64,000 nt of DNA from Ursus arctos (Eukaryota > Chordata > Mammalia > Carnivora > Ursidae): positions 42,978,475-43,042,474 of the forward strand of contig NW_026622808.1 in assembly GCF_023065955.2 (NCBI RefSeq), written 5' to 3'. Within the stretch, counting starts at the first letter, position 1. Each line of letters opens with the position of its first letter. Of the stretch, positions 1-10,395 are shown in pieces. A model generated the notes under the pieces. The model searched no databases. It had not been told where the DNA came from and saw only the letters and a list, made by a program, of their open reading frames with translations. The position numbers were made by a program, and so were the translations under genes.

Positions 1-70
1 AATGAGGCAGAAGACATTTAGACTTCAGAAATGCTATGAGGAGAGGGGCTGAGCAGGAAAGGTAGGGCCA

Positions 71-251
71 GGGGCGCCTGGGTGGCACAGCGGTTAAGCG
101 TCTGCCTTCGGCTCAGGGCGTGATCCCGGCGTTGTGGGATCGAGCCCCACATCAGGCTCCTCCGCTATGAGCCTGCTTCTTCCTCTCCCTCTCTCGCTGG
201 CTGTCTCTATCTCTGTCGAATAAATAAATAAAATAAAAATCTTAAAAAAAA
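71..251 (+). mobile_element. SINEC (tRNA-Lys-derived SINE), young subfamily
   Basis: Full-length carnivore SINE running from a GGGGCGCCTGGGTGGC head to an AATAAATAAAATAAAA/poly-A tail. A perfect 16-bp target-site duplication AGGAAAGGTAGGGCCA flanks it (55-70 and 252-267), which marks a recent L1-mediated insertion. It carries the CACAGCGGTTAAG and GGCGTGATCCCGGCG diagnostics shared with the copies at 695, 6801, 26359 and 60052. Confidence 0.97.
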
Positions 252-252
252 A

Positions 253-679
253 GGAAAGGTAGGGCCAGTCTGAAGATGTTCATGACCTGGTGTTCATGAC
301 CCCAACATGTTGGATTGTATGCATTGAGCCCTAGTTATGTGCACATTCTAGTCCAGGTTCTGGGGACCCAGCAGTGAGACATGCAGATAGGTGAGCTCCT
401 GTCTGTGTGAGACTCATAATCCAATGGAGGGGAGGCAATGAGGGAATGAAACAACAGGACCATGCCCAGACGGGATGTGATAGTTTACCAGGAAGGGGAC
501 AGCGTGTTGTGATAGGAAGTGACCAGTTGGCTGGGGTGGTCAGGGAAAGCCTCCCTGAAGCTGAGTTCAGAGGGATGAAAACAATATGGCCTCACCAACA
601 CCTGAAAGAAGTAAGTGCAGCAGAGCAGTGATCACAGCCCGGGGTGATTTTGCCCCTCCCCCCAGGGGTAACGGCAGTG
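253..679. other. Intergenic segment, no feature recognised
   Basis: Unique-looking sequence between two SINEs. Short open frames here have no recognisable protein similarity. Confidence 0.6.
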
Positions 680-694
680 TCTGGAGACATTTTT

Positions 695-886
695 TTTTAA
701 AAAAGATTTTATTTATTCGACAGGATAGAGACAGCCAGCGAGAGAGGGAACACAAGCAGGGGGAGTGGAAGAGGAAGAAGCAGGCTCATAGTGGAGGAGC
801 CCGATGTGGGGCTCGATCCCATAGCCCCGGGATCACGCCCTGAGCCGAAGGCAGACGCTTAACCGCTGTGCCACCCAGACGCCCCA
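695..886 (-). mobile_element. SINEC, antisense, young subfamily
   Basis: The reverse complement of the SINE reads from the T-rich tail (about 695) to the head GGGGCGTCTGGGTGGC at about 885. The target-site duplication TCTGGAGACATTTTT occurs at 680-694 and again at 887-901. An open frame through this SINE on either strand is not a gene. Confidence 0.96.
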
Positions 887-1139
887 TCTGGAGACATTTT
901 TAGTCTTCTCATCTAGCGGGATGGAGGAGTGCTACCGGCATCCGCTGGGTAAGAGGCCAAGGATGCTGCTAAACACCCTTTAGCGCACAGGACCGCCCCC
1001 TCAGCTGGGAATTACCAGGACCTAATGCGCATGGCGCCCAGGCTAAGAAACGGAGCTACAGGGAAGGGCCACTGCGAAGACCCTGCAGTACGAATTCACT
1101 GAGAAGCCTCAGAAACAGACGAAAGGCAGTGTGGATGGG

Positions 1140-1337
1140 GGGCGGCTGAGCAGCACAGTGGGTGAAGCATCCAACTCTTAGTTTTCGGCTCACGTCGTAA
1201 TCTCCGGGTGGTGGGATAGAACCCCAAATCAGGCTCCACACTCAGCGGGAAGTCTGCTGGAGATTCTTTCTCCGCCCCTCCCCCCATGTGCTCTCTCTTT
1301 CTCTAATAAATAAATAAATCTTAAAAAAAAAAAAAAA
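1140..1337 (+). mobile_element. SINEC, older diverged copy
   Basis: A SINE with an eroded head and an AATAAATAAATCTTAAAA tail. The flanking duplications differ at two positions (AGGCAGTGTGGATGGG at 1124-1139, AGACAGCGTGGATGGG at 1338-1353), so this insertion is older than those at 71 and 695. Confidence 0.9.
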
Positions 1338-1353
1338 AGACAGCGTGGATGGG

Positions 1354-2039
1354 ACATTCTGAGGCCTAGGAGAGTAGAAGGTGTCCAGGGAGATACGGGG
1401 GCCTGGCTGGCTTTGGCAATGAGCGCACCTCAATGGTGATGCTTCAGAACAATTAACCGGGACCCCACAGCTACTATAAATCATGACTTTAGGTAAACAA
1501 AGTATTTCCTTTAGTAACTTCAAAATAAACCAGTCATTGTTTTGGGTTGCTTTCTCTGGCTCACTGCTATTCCAGTAACAGAGGAAACAATGATTTCGGT
1601 ACAATTTTCCTCTGAGAGTGTAAAGAAAAACTTCCAAACAATTGGCCCCTTCATTCTGTGGATCAACAAAATTTCTGCAGCAAAAAGGGACCCAGAAAAT
1701 GGAATCTTGGTTAACCTTGTTTAATCCAATTCACCAGTCTTCTGTCATACATCTTTATGGCTCTTTTGCCCACCCAAATTGCTAATGTGGAAAGAAAGAC
1801 ACCTTCATTACTGAGAGCTCAGACATGATGGATGATGATGTAATGATTGATTTGCCGTTGTTGGAAAACTGAGCTGTACGTGTTAAAACCTCAGCAGAGA
1901 GAAGCGAGATTGAACGGAAACGTGGCTATTAATGCGGTTGCAGAGAGACATGAAATAATGTGCCTTTATAGGCTTTTGATGTATACACCAATGTATAGTT
2001 TTGTAAGCGTACTCATATACACTTCGTTATCACTTGTTC
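1354..2039. other. Intergenic segment, no feature recognised
   Basis: AT-rich unique sequence. No splice-bounded coding frame, RNA gene or repeat family was recognised. Confidence 0.55.
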
Positions 2040-2215
2040 TATCATTCACGCATGCTATTAATACTATTGATCACCTACTATGTGGGAAAAAATGGGAATG
2101 GTGTTGGAAACTTAAAAAAAAGGCATCTTTGTTTGCAAAGAATTTACTGTTTAGAGGTAAAATATCACAGTCAACAGAGTGTAATATAATTCAGTATTAA
2201 TACCAGGTAGAAGCC
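2040..2215 (-). mobile_element. Possible L2 (LINE2) 3' fragment
   Basis: The phrase GATCACCTACTATGTGGG followed by a TCAACAGAGTGTAATATAATTC-like stretch resembles the reverse complement of the L2 3' end. It is highly diverged and the boundaries are approximate. Confidence 0.35.
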
Positions 2216-2638
2216 AGAGACGTCCGTTGTTTCCGCCTGTCTGGCATATATTCTTTTTATCCTAGTAACAGCAACTTGATTTTTCTTGGAGCAACAACGT
2301 CTCCCACAATCTGTCCCTGTAGATTGAATCAGTTTGATCCTCAGGCGGGGTGGGCAGATGACCCAGGCCCAGCCAATCAGCATCTTCCATTTCTCTGGGT
2401 GATGGGTGGCATCCACGATGCCAAGATGGACTCATGACCCAAGTTGGTGCAATGAGTCAGTCCCATCCAAGTAAAAGCCAGGCTTAAAATAAATCTAGCC
2501 TAGAGTAAGAGACACAGAATTGGAGAGAAGCTAATACTCGCTGGCATTGTTTAAGTCCCTGAATTCGGCTATTCCTAAACTTCAGTGTTACCTGAACCAG
2601 CATTTTAAAACATTGTCTTTAAAATTTACATACAATAA

Positions 2639-2829
2639 GGGTGCCTGGGTGGCTCAGCTGGTTGAGCGTCTGACTCTTGGTTTCGGTTCAGGTCACGATC
2701 TAGAGGTTGTAGGATCAAACCCCACATCACGCTCAGTGAGGAATCTGATTCACATTGTCTCTCCCTCTCCCTCCCATTCTCTCTCTTTCAAATAAAGAAA
2801 CAAAATCTTTTAAAAAAATAAAATAAAAT
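2639..2829 (+). mobile_element. SINEC inserted next to old L1
   Basis: The head GGGTGCCTGGGTGGCTCAGC and a tail of repeated AAATAA units are clear. The flanks carry AAAATTTACATACAATAA (2621-2638) and the one-mismatch copy AAAATTTACGTACAATAA (2830-2847). The duplicated site is the edge of an L1 fragment, so the SINE is younger than that L1. Confidence 0.95.
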
Positions 2830-2847
2830 AAAATTTACGTACAATAA

Positions 2848-4640
2848 AATTGACTGACTTTTTGGTGCCTAGTTCTGTGAGTTTTAACACATGCACATGA
2901 CTATGTGTAACTACCATCACAATTAGGGTACAAACAATTCCATCACCTCAAACATTGTCTCCCTCATGCTGCCCCTTTAGAGTCAAACCTTCCTCACCCT
3001 GGCAATTATTATCTGTTCTCTATCCTTATAGTTTTGTCTTTTCCAGAATGGTACATAAATGGAACCATACAAATATAAATTTCGAGACTGGCTGCTTATA
3101 CTTGGGATAATGCCTTCAAAATTCATCTACGGTGTAGCAGGTATTAATAGTTCATACCTTTATATCGATGAGTAGTTTTCTATTGTCCAGATGCCCCACA
3201 ATTTGGCATATTCATTCTCCCATTGAGGGCACTTGCGTTGTTTCCAGGTTCTGGTGATTATGAATACAGCTGCTGTAAACATTCAAATGCATAGGGGTTT
3301 GTGCAAACATAAGTTGCATTTCACTTGGGTAAATAACCTGAAGTGGAATCGCTAGGTCCTATAGTAAACATATGTTAAACTTTATAATATTTTCCATTTT
3401 ATATCCCCACCAGCAATGAATGAGAGTTCTATTTGCCCTGTATCTTACTTAGCATTTGGTATTGTTAGACTTTTTTAAAAAGCCATTCTAATAGGTATGC
3501 AGTGATAACGTACTATGATTTAATTTTTATATTTATAATAGATTATGATGTTGGACAACTTTTCATGTGTTTGTCATCCATATATCCTCTTTAGTGAAGT
3601 GTCTGTTTATACCTTTGGCCCATTTTTACTTGTTTTCTTATTGTTGAATGTTGAGAGTTCTTTAAATATTTTAGATACAAGTTATTTGTTGGATATGTGA
3701 TTTGCAAATATTTCCTCTGAATCTGTAGCTTGTCTTTTCAGTCTCTTAACAGTGTCTTTTGTAGAGGAAAATTATTTACTTTGCTGAAGTCATATTTATT
3801 GATTTTTTCCTTTTATGGATTGTGCTTTTGATATATCATTGAACACTTTGTCTAACCCAAGATCACAAAGATTTTCTCCTATGACTTCTAAATTTTTAAA
3901 TTGTTTTATGTTTTAAATATAGATTTATGATCCATTTTGGGTTAATTTTTGGGTAAGATATGAGGCATAGGCCGAGGATTATTTTTTTGCAATGAATGTC
4001 CAGTTGTTCTAATATCATTTGTTGGGAAAAATTCCTTATTATATTAAATTGCCTTTGCACTTTGGTAAAAATCAATTGGCCATATTTGTGTGGGTCTATT
4101 TCTGAGTTTTCTTTTCTATTTCATTGTTATGTGTCTATACCTCCACCAACACTATATTGACTTAATGTAGCTTTATAGTATGTCTTACAACCATGTAATA
4201 TGTGAGGCTTCCAACTTTATCTTTCTTTTTCATAATTGCTTGGTCTGTTTTTTCCCCCCAATACATTTAGAATCAGCTTGTCTGTATCAAGAAGAAGTTC
4301 TCCTAGGATTTTGACTAGAAATGCATTACATCTATAGATTTATCAAAAGTTGATATTGTAACTTTTAATGAATGTCCCAATCCATGGATATGGTATATCT
4401 CTCATATATTTAGCTTTACTTTGATTTCTTTCATCAGTATTTTGTAGTTTTCAGTATAATGATCCTGCACATGTTTTGTTAGATTTATACCTAAGCATTT
4501 CATTTTTGGGGATGTATTGTAAATGAGTTTTTTGATTTTCAGTTTCCTATTAATCACTGCCTATAGGTAGACATACAAGTTATTTTTGTAGGCTAATTTT
4601 GTATCCTAGAACGTTGCTAAATTCACTTATCAGTATTTAG
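2848..4640 (-). mobile_element. Old L1 (L1M-type), 3' part of ORF2 and 3' UTR
   Basis: On the minus strand this reads as the end of L1 ORF2 followed by the long 3' UTR typical of mammalian-wide L1M elements. Recognisable phrases on the + strand include TGATTATGAATACAGCTGCTG, the TCTATTTCTGAGTTTTC block and the GAAGTGTCTGTTTATACC block. Stops occur throughout. It ends abruptly at about 4640, where a second L1 begins with sequence homologous to about 4280-4560, so two different L1 copies meet here. The family label comes from pattern memory, not alignment. Confidence 0.8.
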
Positions 4641-4831
4641 AATTTGATAGGGATTGCATTGAATCTACAGCTTATTTTAGAGAGTATAGACATTTTAACA
4701 ATATTAATTCTTCTGATCCATGAATACAAGATATCTTTCCATTTATTTGTATTTTCTTCAGTTTCTTTCATCAAGGTCTTGTAGTTTTCAGTGTACAGAT
4801 CTTTCATCTCCTTGGTTAAGTTCATTCCCAA
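4637..4831 (-). pseudogene. L1 ORF2 C-terminal fragment (decayed)
   Basis: A 64-residue frame containing [17 protein letters not shown] and FNAIPIKF. These match the segment of L1 ORF2 protein downstream of the reverse-transcriptase core (family pattern [39 protein letters not shown]). It is a relic of a retrotransposon, not a host gene; the frame is broken on both sides. Confidence 0.9.
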
Positions 4832-4928
4832 GTATTCTATTGTTTTTTTTTATGCTATTGTGAATGAGATTGTTTTATTTCTCTTTCAGATATTTCATAG
4901 TGTGTGTACAGAAACACAATTAATTTCT

Positions 4929-5103
4929 TTTTTTTTTAAGATTTTATTTATTTATTTGACAGAGACAGCTAGAGAGGGAACACAAGCAAGGGGAGTGTGA
5001 GAGGGAGAAGCAGGGAGCCCAATGAGGGGCTCAAACCCAGGACCCTGGGATCATGAACTGAGCTGAAGGCAAACGCTTAATGGCTGAGCCACCCAGGCAC
5101 CCC
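4929..5103 (-). mobile_element. SINEC, antisense, inside L1
   Basis: Reverse-complement SINE ending CACCCAGGCACCCC at about 5103. A perfect 19-bp duplication AGAAACACAATTAATTTCT (4910-4928 and 5104-5122) splits one L1 sentence cleanly in two, showing that the SINE inserted into pre-existing L1. Confidence 0.96.
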
Positions 5104-5261
5104 AGAAACACAATTAATTTCTGTATATTAATTTTGAATGCTGCAACTTTACTGAACTAGTTTTTGGGTGTAGTGTTTAGAATTTTCTATATATAAGATC
5201 TTGTCTGTGAACAAAGACAATTTTACTCTTTCATTTCTAACTTGGATGCCTTTTCTTTTTC

Positions 5262-5860
5262 TTTTTTCTTTTAAATTCCAGTATATTTAACATACAGTGA
5301 TATATTAGTTTCAGGTGTACAATATAGTGATTCAACAATTCCATGCATCACCCAGTGCTCATCACCACAAGTGCATTCCTTAATCCCCATCACCTATTTC
5401 ACCCACTCCCTTATTCCCCTCCCCTCTGGTAACCATCAGTTTGTTCTCTATAGTTAAGAGTCTATTTCTTGGTCTTTCTTTCGTTCTTTCTTTCTTTCTT
5501 TTTTAAGATTTTATTTATTTATTTGACAGATAATAAATATAATTATTTATTTTATTTATTTATTTATTTTTATTTATTTATTAAATAAGATTTATTTATT
5601 TATTTTTAAGATTTTATTTATTTATAAGATTTTATTTATTTATTTATTTATTTATTTTATTTATTTATTTGGCAGCAGAGCAGGGAGCCCGATGCAGGGC
5701 TTGATCCCTGGACCCTGGGATCACGACCTGAGCCGAAGGCAGATGCTTAACAGCTGAGCCACCCAGGTGCCCCTCTTTCTTTTTTTCTTTGCTTATTTGT
5801 TTTGTTTCTTAAATGCCACATATGAGTGAAATCGTATGGTATTTGTCTTTCTTTTATTTC
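5262..5860 (-). mobile_element. Carnivore-type L1 3' end, nested in older L1
   Basis: The + strand shows the phrases typical of the reverse complement of canid/carnivore L1 3' UTR: CATACAGTGATATATTAG, TTTCAGGTGTACAATATAG, CATCACCCAGTGCTCATCAC, and, after a SINE, TTAAATGCCACATATGAGTG. It is a 5'-truncated copy interrupted at 5501-5773 by a SINE. The host L1 resumes after it at about 5861. Confidence 0.82.
5501..5773 (-). mobile_element. SINEC with an expanded, duplicated T/A-rich tail
   Basis: The SINE body (about 5671-5773) is a normal antisense SINEC ending GCCACCCAGGTGCCCC. Its tail region, 5501-5670, is about 170 bp of TTTA/TTTAT repeats containing four copies of AAGAT(T)TTATTTA, starting at about 5505, 5587, 5608 and 5626. 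That looks like repeated duplication of the SINE 3' end rather than a simple poly-A tail. Confidence 0.85.
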
Positions 5861-6425
5861 TTTCTCATGATTGCTCTGGCTAGGTCTTCCAGATATCCTA
5901 TGTTGAATGGGAGTGGTGAGAATGTGAACTCTTATCTTATTCCTGATCTTAGAAGAAAAGCTTTCAGTCTTTCACTGTTGAATATGATGTTAGCTGTGGT
6001 GTTATCATACATGGCCTTTATATGTCGACGTTTATTCTTTCTATGCCCGATTTGTTGAATGTTTTCACATGAAAGGATGTTATATTTTGTCAAATGCTTT
6101 TTGTGCATCTATGGAGATGATCATCTAATTTTATCTTTCATGCTGTTAATGTGGTATATCACATTTGTTGATTTGTGTATATTGACTGTCCTTGTATCCC
6201 AGGGATAAACCTCAATTGATCATGCAATATAATTCTTTTTATGTGTTTGTCATTATTTTATTGAGAGTTTTTGAATTTACATTCATCAGGGATATTGGCC
6301 TATAGTTTTCTCTTTTTGTGGTGTCCTTATCTGACTTTGGTATCAGGGAAATGCTGGCTTTATAAATAAGTTTGGGAGTGTTCCCTTCTCCTCATTTTTT
6401 GGGAAGTGTTTGAGAATGATTGGTG

Positions 6426-6623
6426 TTAATGCTTCTTTAGATGTTGATAGAAATCACCAGGAAAACTGTCTGGTCCTGGACTTTTCGTTGTTGGGAGGTT
6501 TTTGATTACTGGTTGAATCTCCTTACGTGTTACTGGTCTGTTCATATTTTCTATGTGTTTATGATTCAATCTTGGTAGGTTGTATGTTTCTAGGAAGTTA
6601 TCCATTTCTTCCAGGTTATTCAA
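6426..6623 (-). pseudogene. L1 ORF2 reverse-transcriptase start fragment (decayed)
   Basis: A 65-residue frame reading NLPRLNHKHIENMNRPVTRK, then IKNLPTTKSPGPDSFPGDFY. This matches the opening of the L1 reverse-transcriptase domain (family pattern LNRPIT...I..LPxKKSPGPDGFxxEFYQ). It is the clearest protein-level evidence that the surrounding 3.5 kb is L1 on the minus strand. The frame is flanked by stops, so it is not functional. Confidence 0.93.
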
Positions 6624-6800
6624 TTTGTTGTCATACCACTGTTCACAGTGGCCTCTTACGATCCTTTGTGTGTCTGTAGTGTCCTTTGTATGTCTCTTTC
6701 ATGTCTGATTTTATTTGTTTGAGTCTTTCTTCTTTTTTCTTAGTTAGTCTAACTAAAGGTTTGTCAATTTTGTTCACCTCTTCAAAAAACCAGCTCTTTC

Positions 6801-7001
6801 GGGGCGCCTGGGTGGCACAGCGGTTAAGCGTCTGCCTTCGGCTCAGGGCGTGATCCCGGCGTTATGGGATCGAGCCCCACATCAGGCTCCTCTGCTATGA
6901 GCCTGCTTCTTCCTCTCCCACTCCCCTTGCTTGTCTTCCCTCTCTCGCTGGCTGTCTCTATCTCTGTCAAATAAATAAATAAAATCTTAAAAACAAACAA
7001 A
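6801..7001 (+). mobile_element. SINEC, young subfamily, inside L1
   Basis: Full-length SINE starting GGGGCGCCTGGGTGGCACAG with the same GGCGTGATCCCGGCG body as the copy at 71. The duplicated site is CAGCTCTTTC (6791-6800 and 7002-7011), within L1 ORF2 sequence. Confidence 0.96.
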
Positions 7002-8135
7002 CAGCTCTTTCATTGATTGTTTCTATTGTTTTTCTGGTTTCTATTTCATTTATTTCATCTATTTCTATTCCTTGAGTTATAAAGTTATGTTGTTTATTTG
7101 AGGTATTTCTTGTTGAAAAACCGTTTTTGCAGTCTATCACTGTAAACGTCCCTCTTGGTGCTGTGTTTGCAGCATCCTATAGGTTTTGGCAAGTTATATT
7201 TCCTTTTTTTAAATTTTTTTTTCAAGATATTTTAAGATTTCCCTTTTTCTTTCTTCTTGGACCCATTTGTTGTTCAGAAGTGTGTTGTTTTATTTCCATA
7301 TATTTGTGAATTTTCCAGCTTTCCTCCTATTACTGATTTCTAGTTTCGTACCATTGTGGTCATAAAAGATATTTGGTGTGATTTTAATCTTAAATTTGCT
7401 AAGACTTGTTTTGTGACCTATCACATGCTCTATCTTGGAAGATGATCAAGGCACACTTGAGAATAATATGTATTCTTCTGCTGTTCAATGGAATATTCTG
7501 TATATGTTTGCTTGCCCATTTTGTCTAAAGGATAGTTCAAGTCCAATAGTTCCTTGATTTCCTGTGTAGGTGATCTATCCACTGCGAAGTCTCCTACTGT
7601 TTTTCATGTTTGTGGGTTTGATTACTGGAAGAGTATTGTGATCCTCATGTTACCTTGATTTTTCATATTCCTTGAAGTTTTGCACTGTTGTGTTTGCACT
7701 TTAAAGTAGCAGTCCCCTCCTCTGGTCTTAACTAAATACCCATTCTAATATGTCTAAATTCATTTTTTTTTTCCCCTCTCTTGTGGTGGTGTACCGGAAC
7801 TTCTCTGGAAACCTGAACTTCCTCAAAGGCTCTCTGGTCCACAAGTGATTGTTTAAGACAATGTTTTCATGGGCTCTCAGATTATGGCCAAGAGGAGCTA
7901 GAGTCAGTTTGCAGTCACTTTTGGGTCCTCAGCTGAGCCTGAGGTCTGACTGCTTATTGCCTGATGCATGGGTGGGCAACTCCTTCTGGGCCAATTCATG
8001 AATGGTGCTTGATCCCCTAGCTCCCTCAAGTGCTTTTTTGTGGATGAATGTCAAGGTTTTGTTGTTGGGGGTGGGGGGAGGGATAAAAACAAGGGATGTC
8101 TTATGTCACCATGATGTCGATATCACCATAAATGT

Positions 8136-8160
8136 GTTGTTGTTGTTGTTGTTGTTGTTT
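8136..8160. repeat. (GTT)n microsatellite
   Basis: Eight consecutive GTT units directly adjoining the tail side of an old antisense SINE; probably a mutated SINE A-tail. Confidence 0.9.
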
Positions 8161-8323
8161 TAAGAGAGGGAACTGGAGAGGAGCAGAGGGAGAGGGAGAG
8201 AGAATCTTAAGCAGGCTCCTTGCGCAGCAGGGAGCCCAACATGGAGCTTGATCTCACGACCCTGAGATCCTTGAATAGATTCAAGAGTTGTATGCTCAAA
8301 TGACTGAGCCACCTAGGTGTCCT
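8161..8323 (-). mobile_element. SINEC, old diverged antisense copy
   Basis: A degraded SINE body with GCAGGGAGCCCAACATGGAG and a head ending GAGCCACCTAGGTGTCC. Divergence from consensus and the microsatellite tail suggest an old insertion. Confidence 0.85.
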
Positions 8324-8481
8324 GTCTCTGTTTTTTAAAATAAGTTTATTGTAGAAAAGTTTAGATGTGTAAGAAATATAAAGAACAAAATAAAAATCAC
8401 TGGTAATTTAATCATCCTGAAATAATAATTTAAAATATTTTCGTGTATTTTCTTCCAATAACATATGTATATATATATATA

Positions 8482-8690
8482 TTTTTTTTAAGATTTTATT
8501 TATTTATTCCAGAGAGACAGAGAGAAGGAGAGACAAAGAGTGCATGCATGAGCTGGTGGGGGCGGTGCAGAGGGAGAAGCAGACTCCCCGCTGAGCAGAG
8601 AGCCTAATGCAGGGATTCCATCCCAGGACTCTGGGATCATGATCTGAGCCAAAGGCAGACACTTAACCAACTGAGCCACCCAGGCACCTC
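8482..8690 (-). mobile_element. SINEC, antisense
   Basis: Poly-T, AAGATTTTATTTATTTATTC, GA-rich middle, then GAGCCACCCAGGCACCTC at 8690. It follows a short TA run at about 8466-8482, which probably formed the insertion site. Confidence 0.93.
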
Positions 8691-9089
8691 TATATACTTA
8701 TTTTTTATAAAGCTAAGCTAAGACTATGTATTCATGTTCCCATTTTTACCTTACAAAGCAAACATTTTTCCCATGTCCTCATAAACATCATTCAAATTCC
8801 TATGCAGTAATCTATTATATTGATGATATGTGTTTCAATTGTTTTTATGTGTAATTTCTTGTTATAAAGATTATTGCAAGAATACCTTTATAAACATTTT
8901 TGAGAGATTTTCATTCTGATTATCTCTCTCTCTTTTTACTCTTTTTTCCTAATGAGGGACAATACTGTCCCATAATCCTTCATGAATATGTCTCTATTAT
9001 TTTATTTATTATTTATTTTTTGTTTAGGTATTGTATTTTATATATATATATATTTTAATTCAAGTATAGTTGACACTGTTTATCTCTGT

Positions 9090-9204
9090 TTTAAAAGTTT
9101 ATTTATTTATTTTTTAGTAATCTCTACACCCAATGTGGGGCTCGAATTCATCACCCCCAAGATCAAGAGTCACGTACCCTTCCAACTGAGCCAGCCAGAT
9201 GCCC
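9090..9204 (-). mobile_element. SINEC, short antisense copy
   Basis: Only about 115 bp: TTTATTTATTTTTTAG tail followed directly by the tRNA-like half ending GAGCCAGCCAGATGCCC. The flanks share a TTTATCTNTGTTTT motif consistent with a diverged target-site duplication. The GA-rich middle is missing. Confidence 0.82.
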
Positions 9205-9385
9205 ACTTTATCTATGTTTTTAAGAGAGTACTAAAAGTTAAATTTCTGGGGCCAAAAGATATAAATATTTTTGAGGTTCATGATACATATTGAGTAATAT
9301 TTTTTCAGGACATTTATATCAAATCGTGTTTCACTGACAGCCTAGTAGTACCCACTTCACTGCATTTTTACCAGCATTTAGTATT

Positions 9386-9603
9386 TTTTTAAATTTTTAT
9401 TTTATTTTATTTTTTTAAAGACTTTATTTATTTATTTGACACAGAGAGACAGCCAGCAAGAGAGGGAACACAAGCAGGGGGAGTGGGAGAGGAAGAAGCA
9501 GGCTCCCAGCATAAGAGCCTGATGTGGGGCTTGATCCCCGGACCCCGGGATCACGCCCTGAGCCCAAGGCAGATGCTTAACGACTGAGCCACCCAGGCAC
9601 CCC
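9386..9603 (-). mobile_element. SINEC, antisense
   Basis: Full-length antisense SINE ending GCCACCCAGGCACCCC. The duplication CAGCATTTAGTATT (9372-9385) / CAGCATTCAGTATT (9604-9617) flanks it with one mismatch. Confidence 0.95.
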
Positions 9604-9641
9604 CAGCATTCAGTATTATCAAGGAATATTTTGCATGTGAA

Positions 9642-9644
9642 TTT

Positions 9645-9688
<44 letters not shown>

Positions 9689-9751
9689 GCTTTCTCTCTC
9701 TCCTTCCTTCCTTCCTTCCCTTCTTCCCTTCTTCCCTCTTTCTATCTTCCT
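9642..9751. repeat. (TTTC)n-(CCTT)n polypyrimidine tract
   Basis: About 110 bp almost purely of C and T on the + strand: a long TTTC array, then CTCTCTCC, CCTT units and CCCTTCTT units. It is hypervariable in type and has mirror symmetry able to form triplex DNA. Confidence 0.95.
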
Positions 9752-10199
9752 TTTTTGTTGTTTGCTTTTTTAGGGGGTTAGGTTGCTGACACATTGTATA
9801 TACAGAAAAAACAGCCCCTTCAGAAAAATTTAGGATCTTCCTTACTAACAAAATCCTAAACAGAAACTTAAATCCATTGGTTTCACATATTTCATATTTA
9901 TTTGAAGTCCCCTTATTTTCTGCAATTGTGGAAAATATTAAGTCTATGAAAACAATTTTATGTTTTAACACGTTCACTTTCAAAAGTATCATTGTAAACA
10001 GAGCATAATATTCCAATAGATAGCTATACAATTATTTAATTGATCTCCTATTGTTGAAAATTTACTTTTTTCCAATTTTTAGCTGGAAATACTGTGATAA
10101 AGATTTTTGTGCATGAATTGTTATCACCATCTCTGATTACTCTGGACCTACGATGTTTGTGAATGTTACTATGATTCTGAGTTTGACTTTAGCATTTAG

Positions 10200-10395
10200 G
10201 TCTGGTAACTAGGCTTCAAGACTTACTTTCTGAGCCAACAACTGGGCCTTGCCTTACTTTGCAGTCCTTGGTAGTGTCACTTCAAACTACCCAACCTTTT
10301 GATGTCTTAGTTTTTACTTCTTTAAAACAGGAATAGTAATAGTTCCCACCTTAGAAGACTGTTGTCAAGGCTTAAATGAGATGATAGCTACTTTT
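10200..10395 (+). mobile_element. MIR (ancient tRNA-derived SINE)
   Basis: The late part reads as the MIR 3' half: a TGTCTTAGTTTTTACTTC counterpart of the CTCAGTTTCCTCATC motif, then AACAGGAATAGTAATAG and GTTGTCAAGGCTTAAATGAG. Confidence 0.75.

Larger units (their letters stand above)
4641..8130 (-). mobile_element. L1 ORF2-bearing element hosting nested insertions
   Basis: The minus strand encodes decayed L1 ORF2. A reverse-transcriptase start segment lies at 6426-6623 and a C-terminal segment at 4637-4831, so the element runs 5' to 3' from high to low coordinates. It is interrupted by SINEs at 4929-5103 and 6801-7001 and by a younger L1 3' end at about 5262-5860. The last part (about 7670-8130) is less certain and may be L1 5' sequence or an unrelated old repeat. 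The normal 3' UTR is missing at the 4640 seam. No copy here could be active. Confidence 0.8.
8330..10160 (-). mobile_element. Probable degraded L1-like DNA (interrupted by SINEs)
   Basis: AT-rich sequence with phrases such as TAATTGATCTCCTATTGTTG and TTTTCCAATTTTTAGCTGG, which resemble the reverse complement of old L1 3' UTRs. SINEs split it at 8482-8690, 9090-9204 and 9386-9603. There is no coding signal; family assignment is tentative. Confidence 0.4.

Noticed and set aside
9432..10031. 199-residue minus-strand frame containing a long KERKKERKKERK stretch
   Set aside because: The charged repeat is the translation of the TTTC/CCTT microsatellite, and the C-terminal part is an antisense SINEC; it is not a protein.
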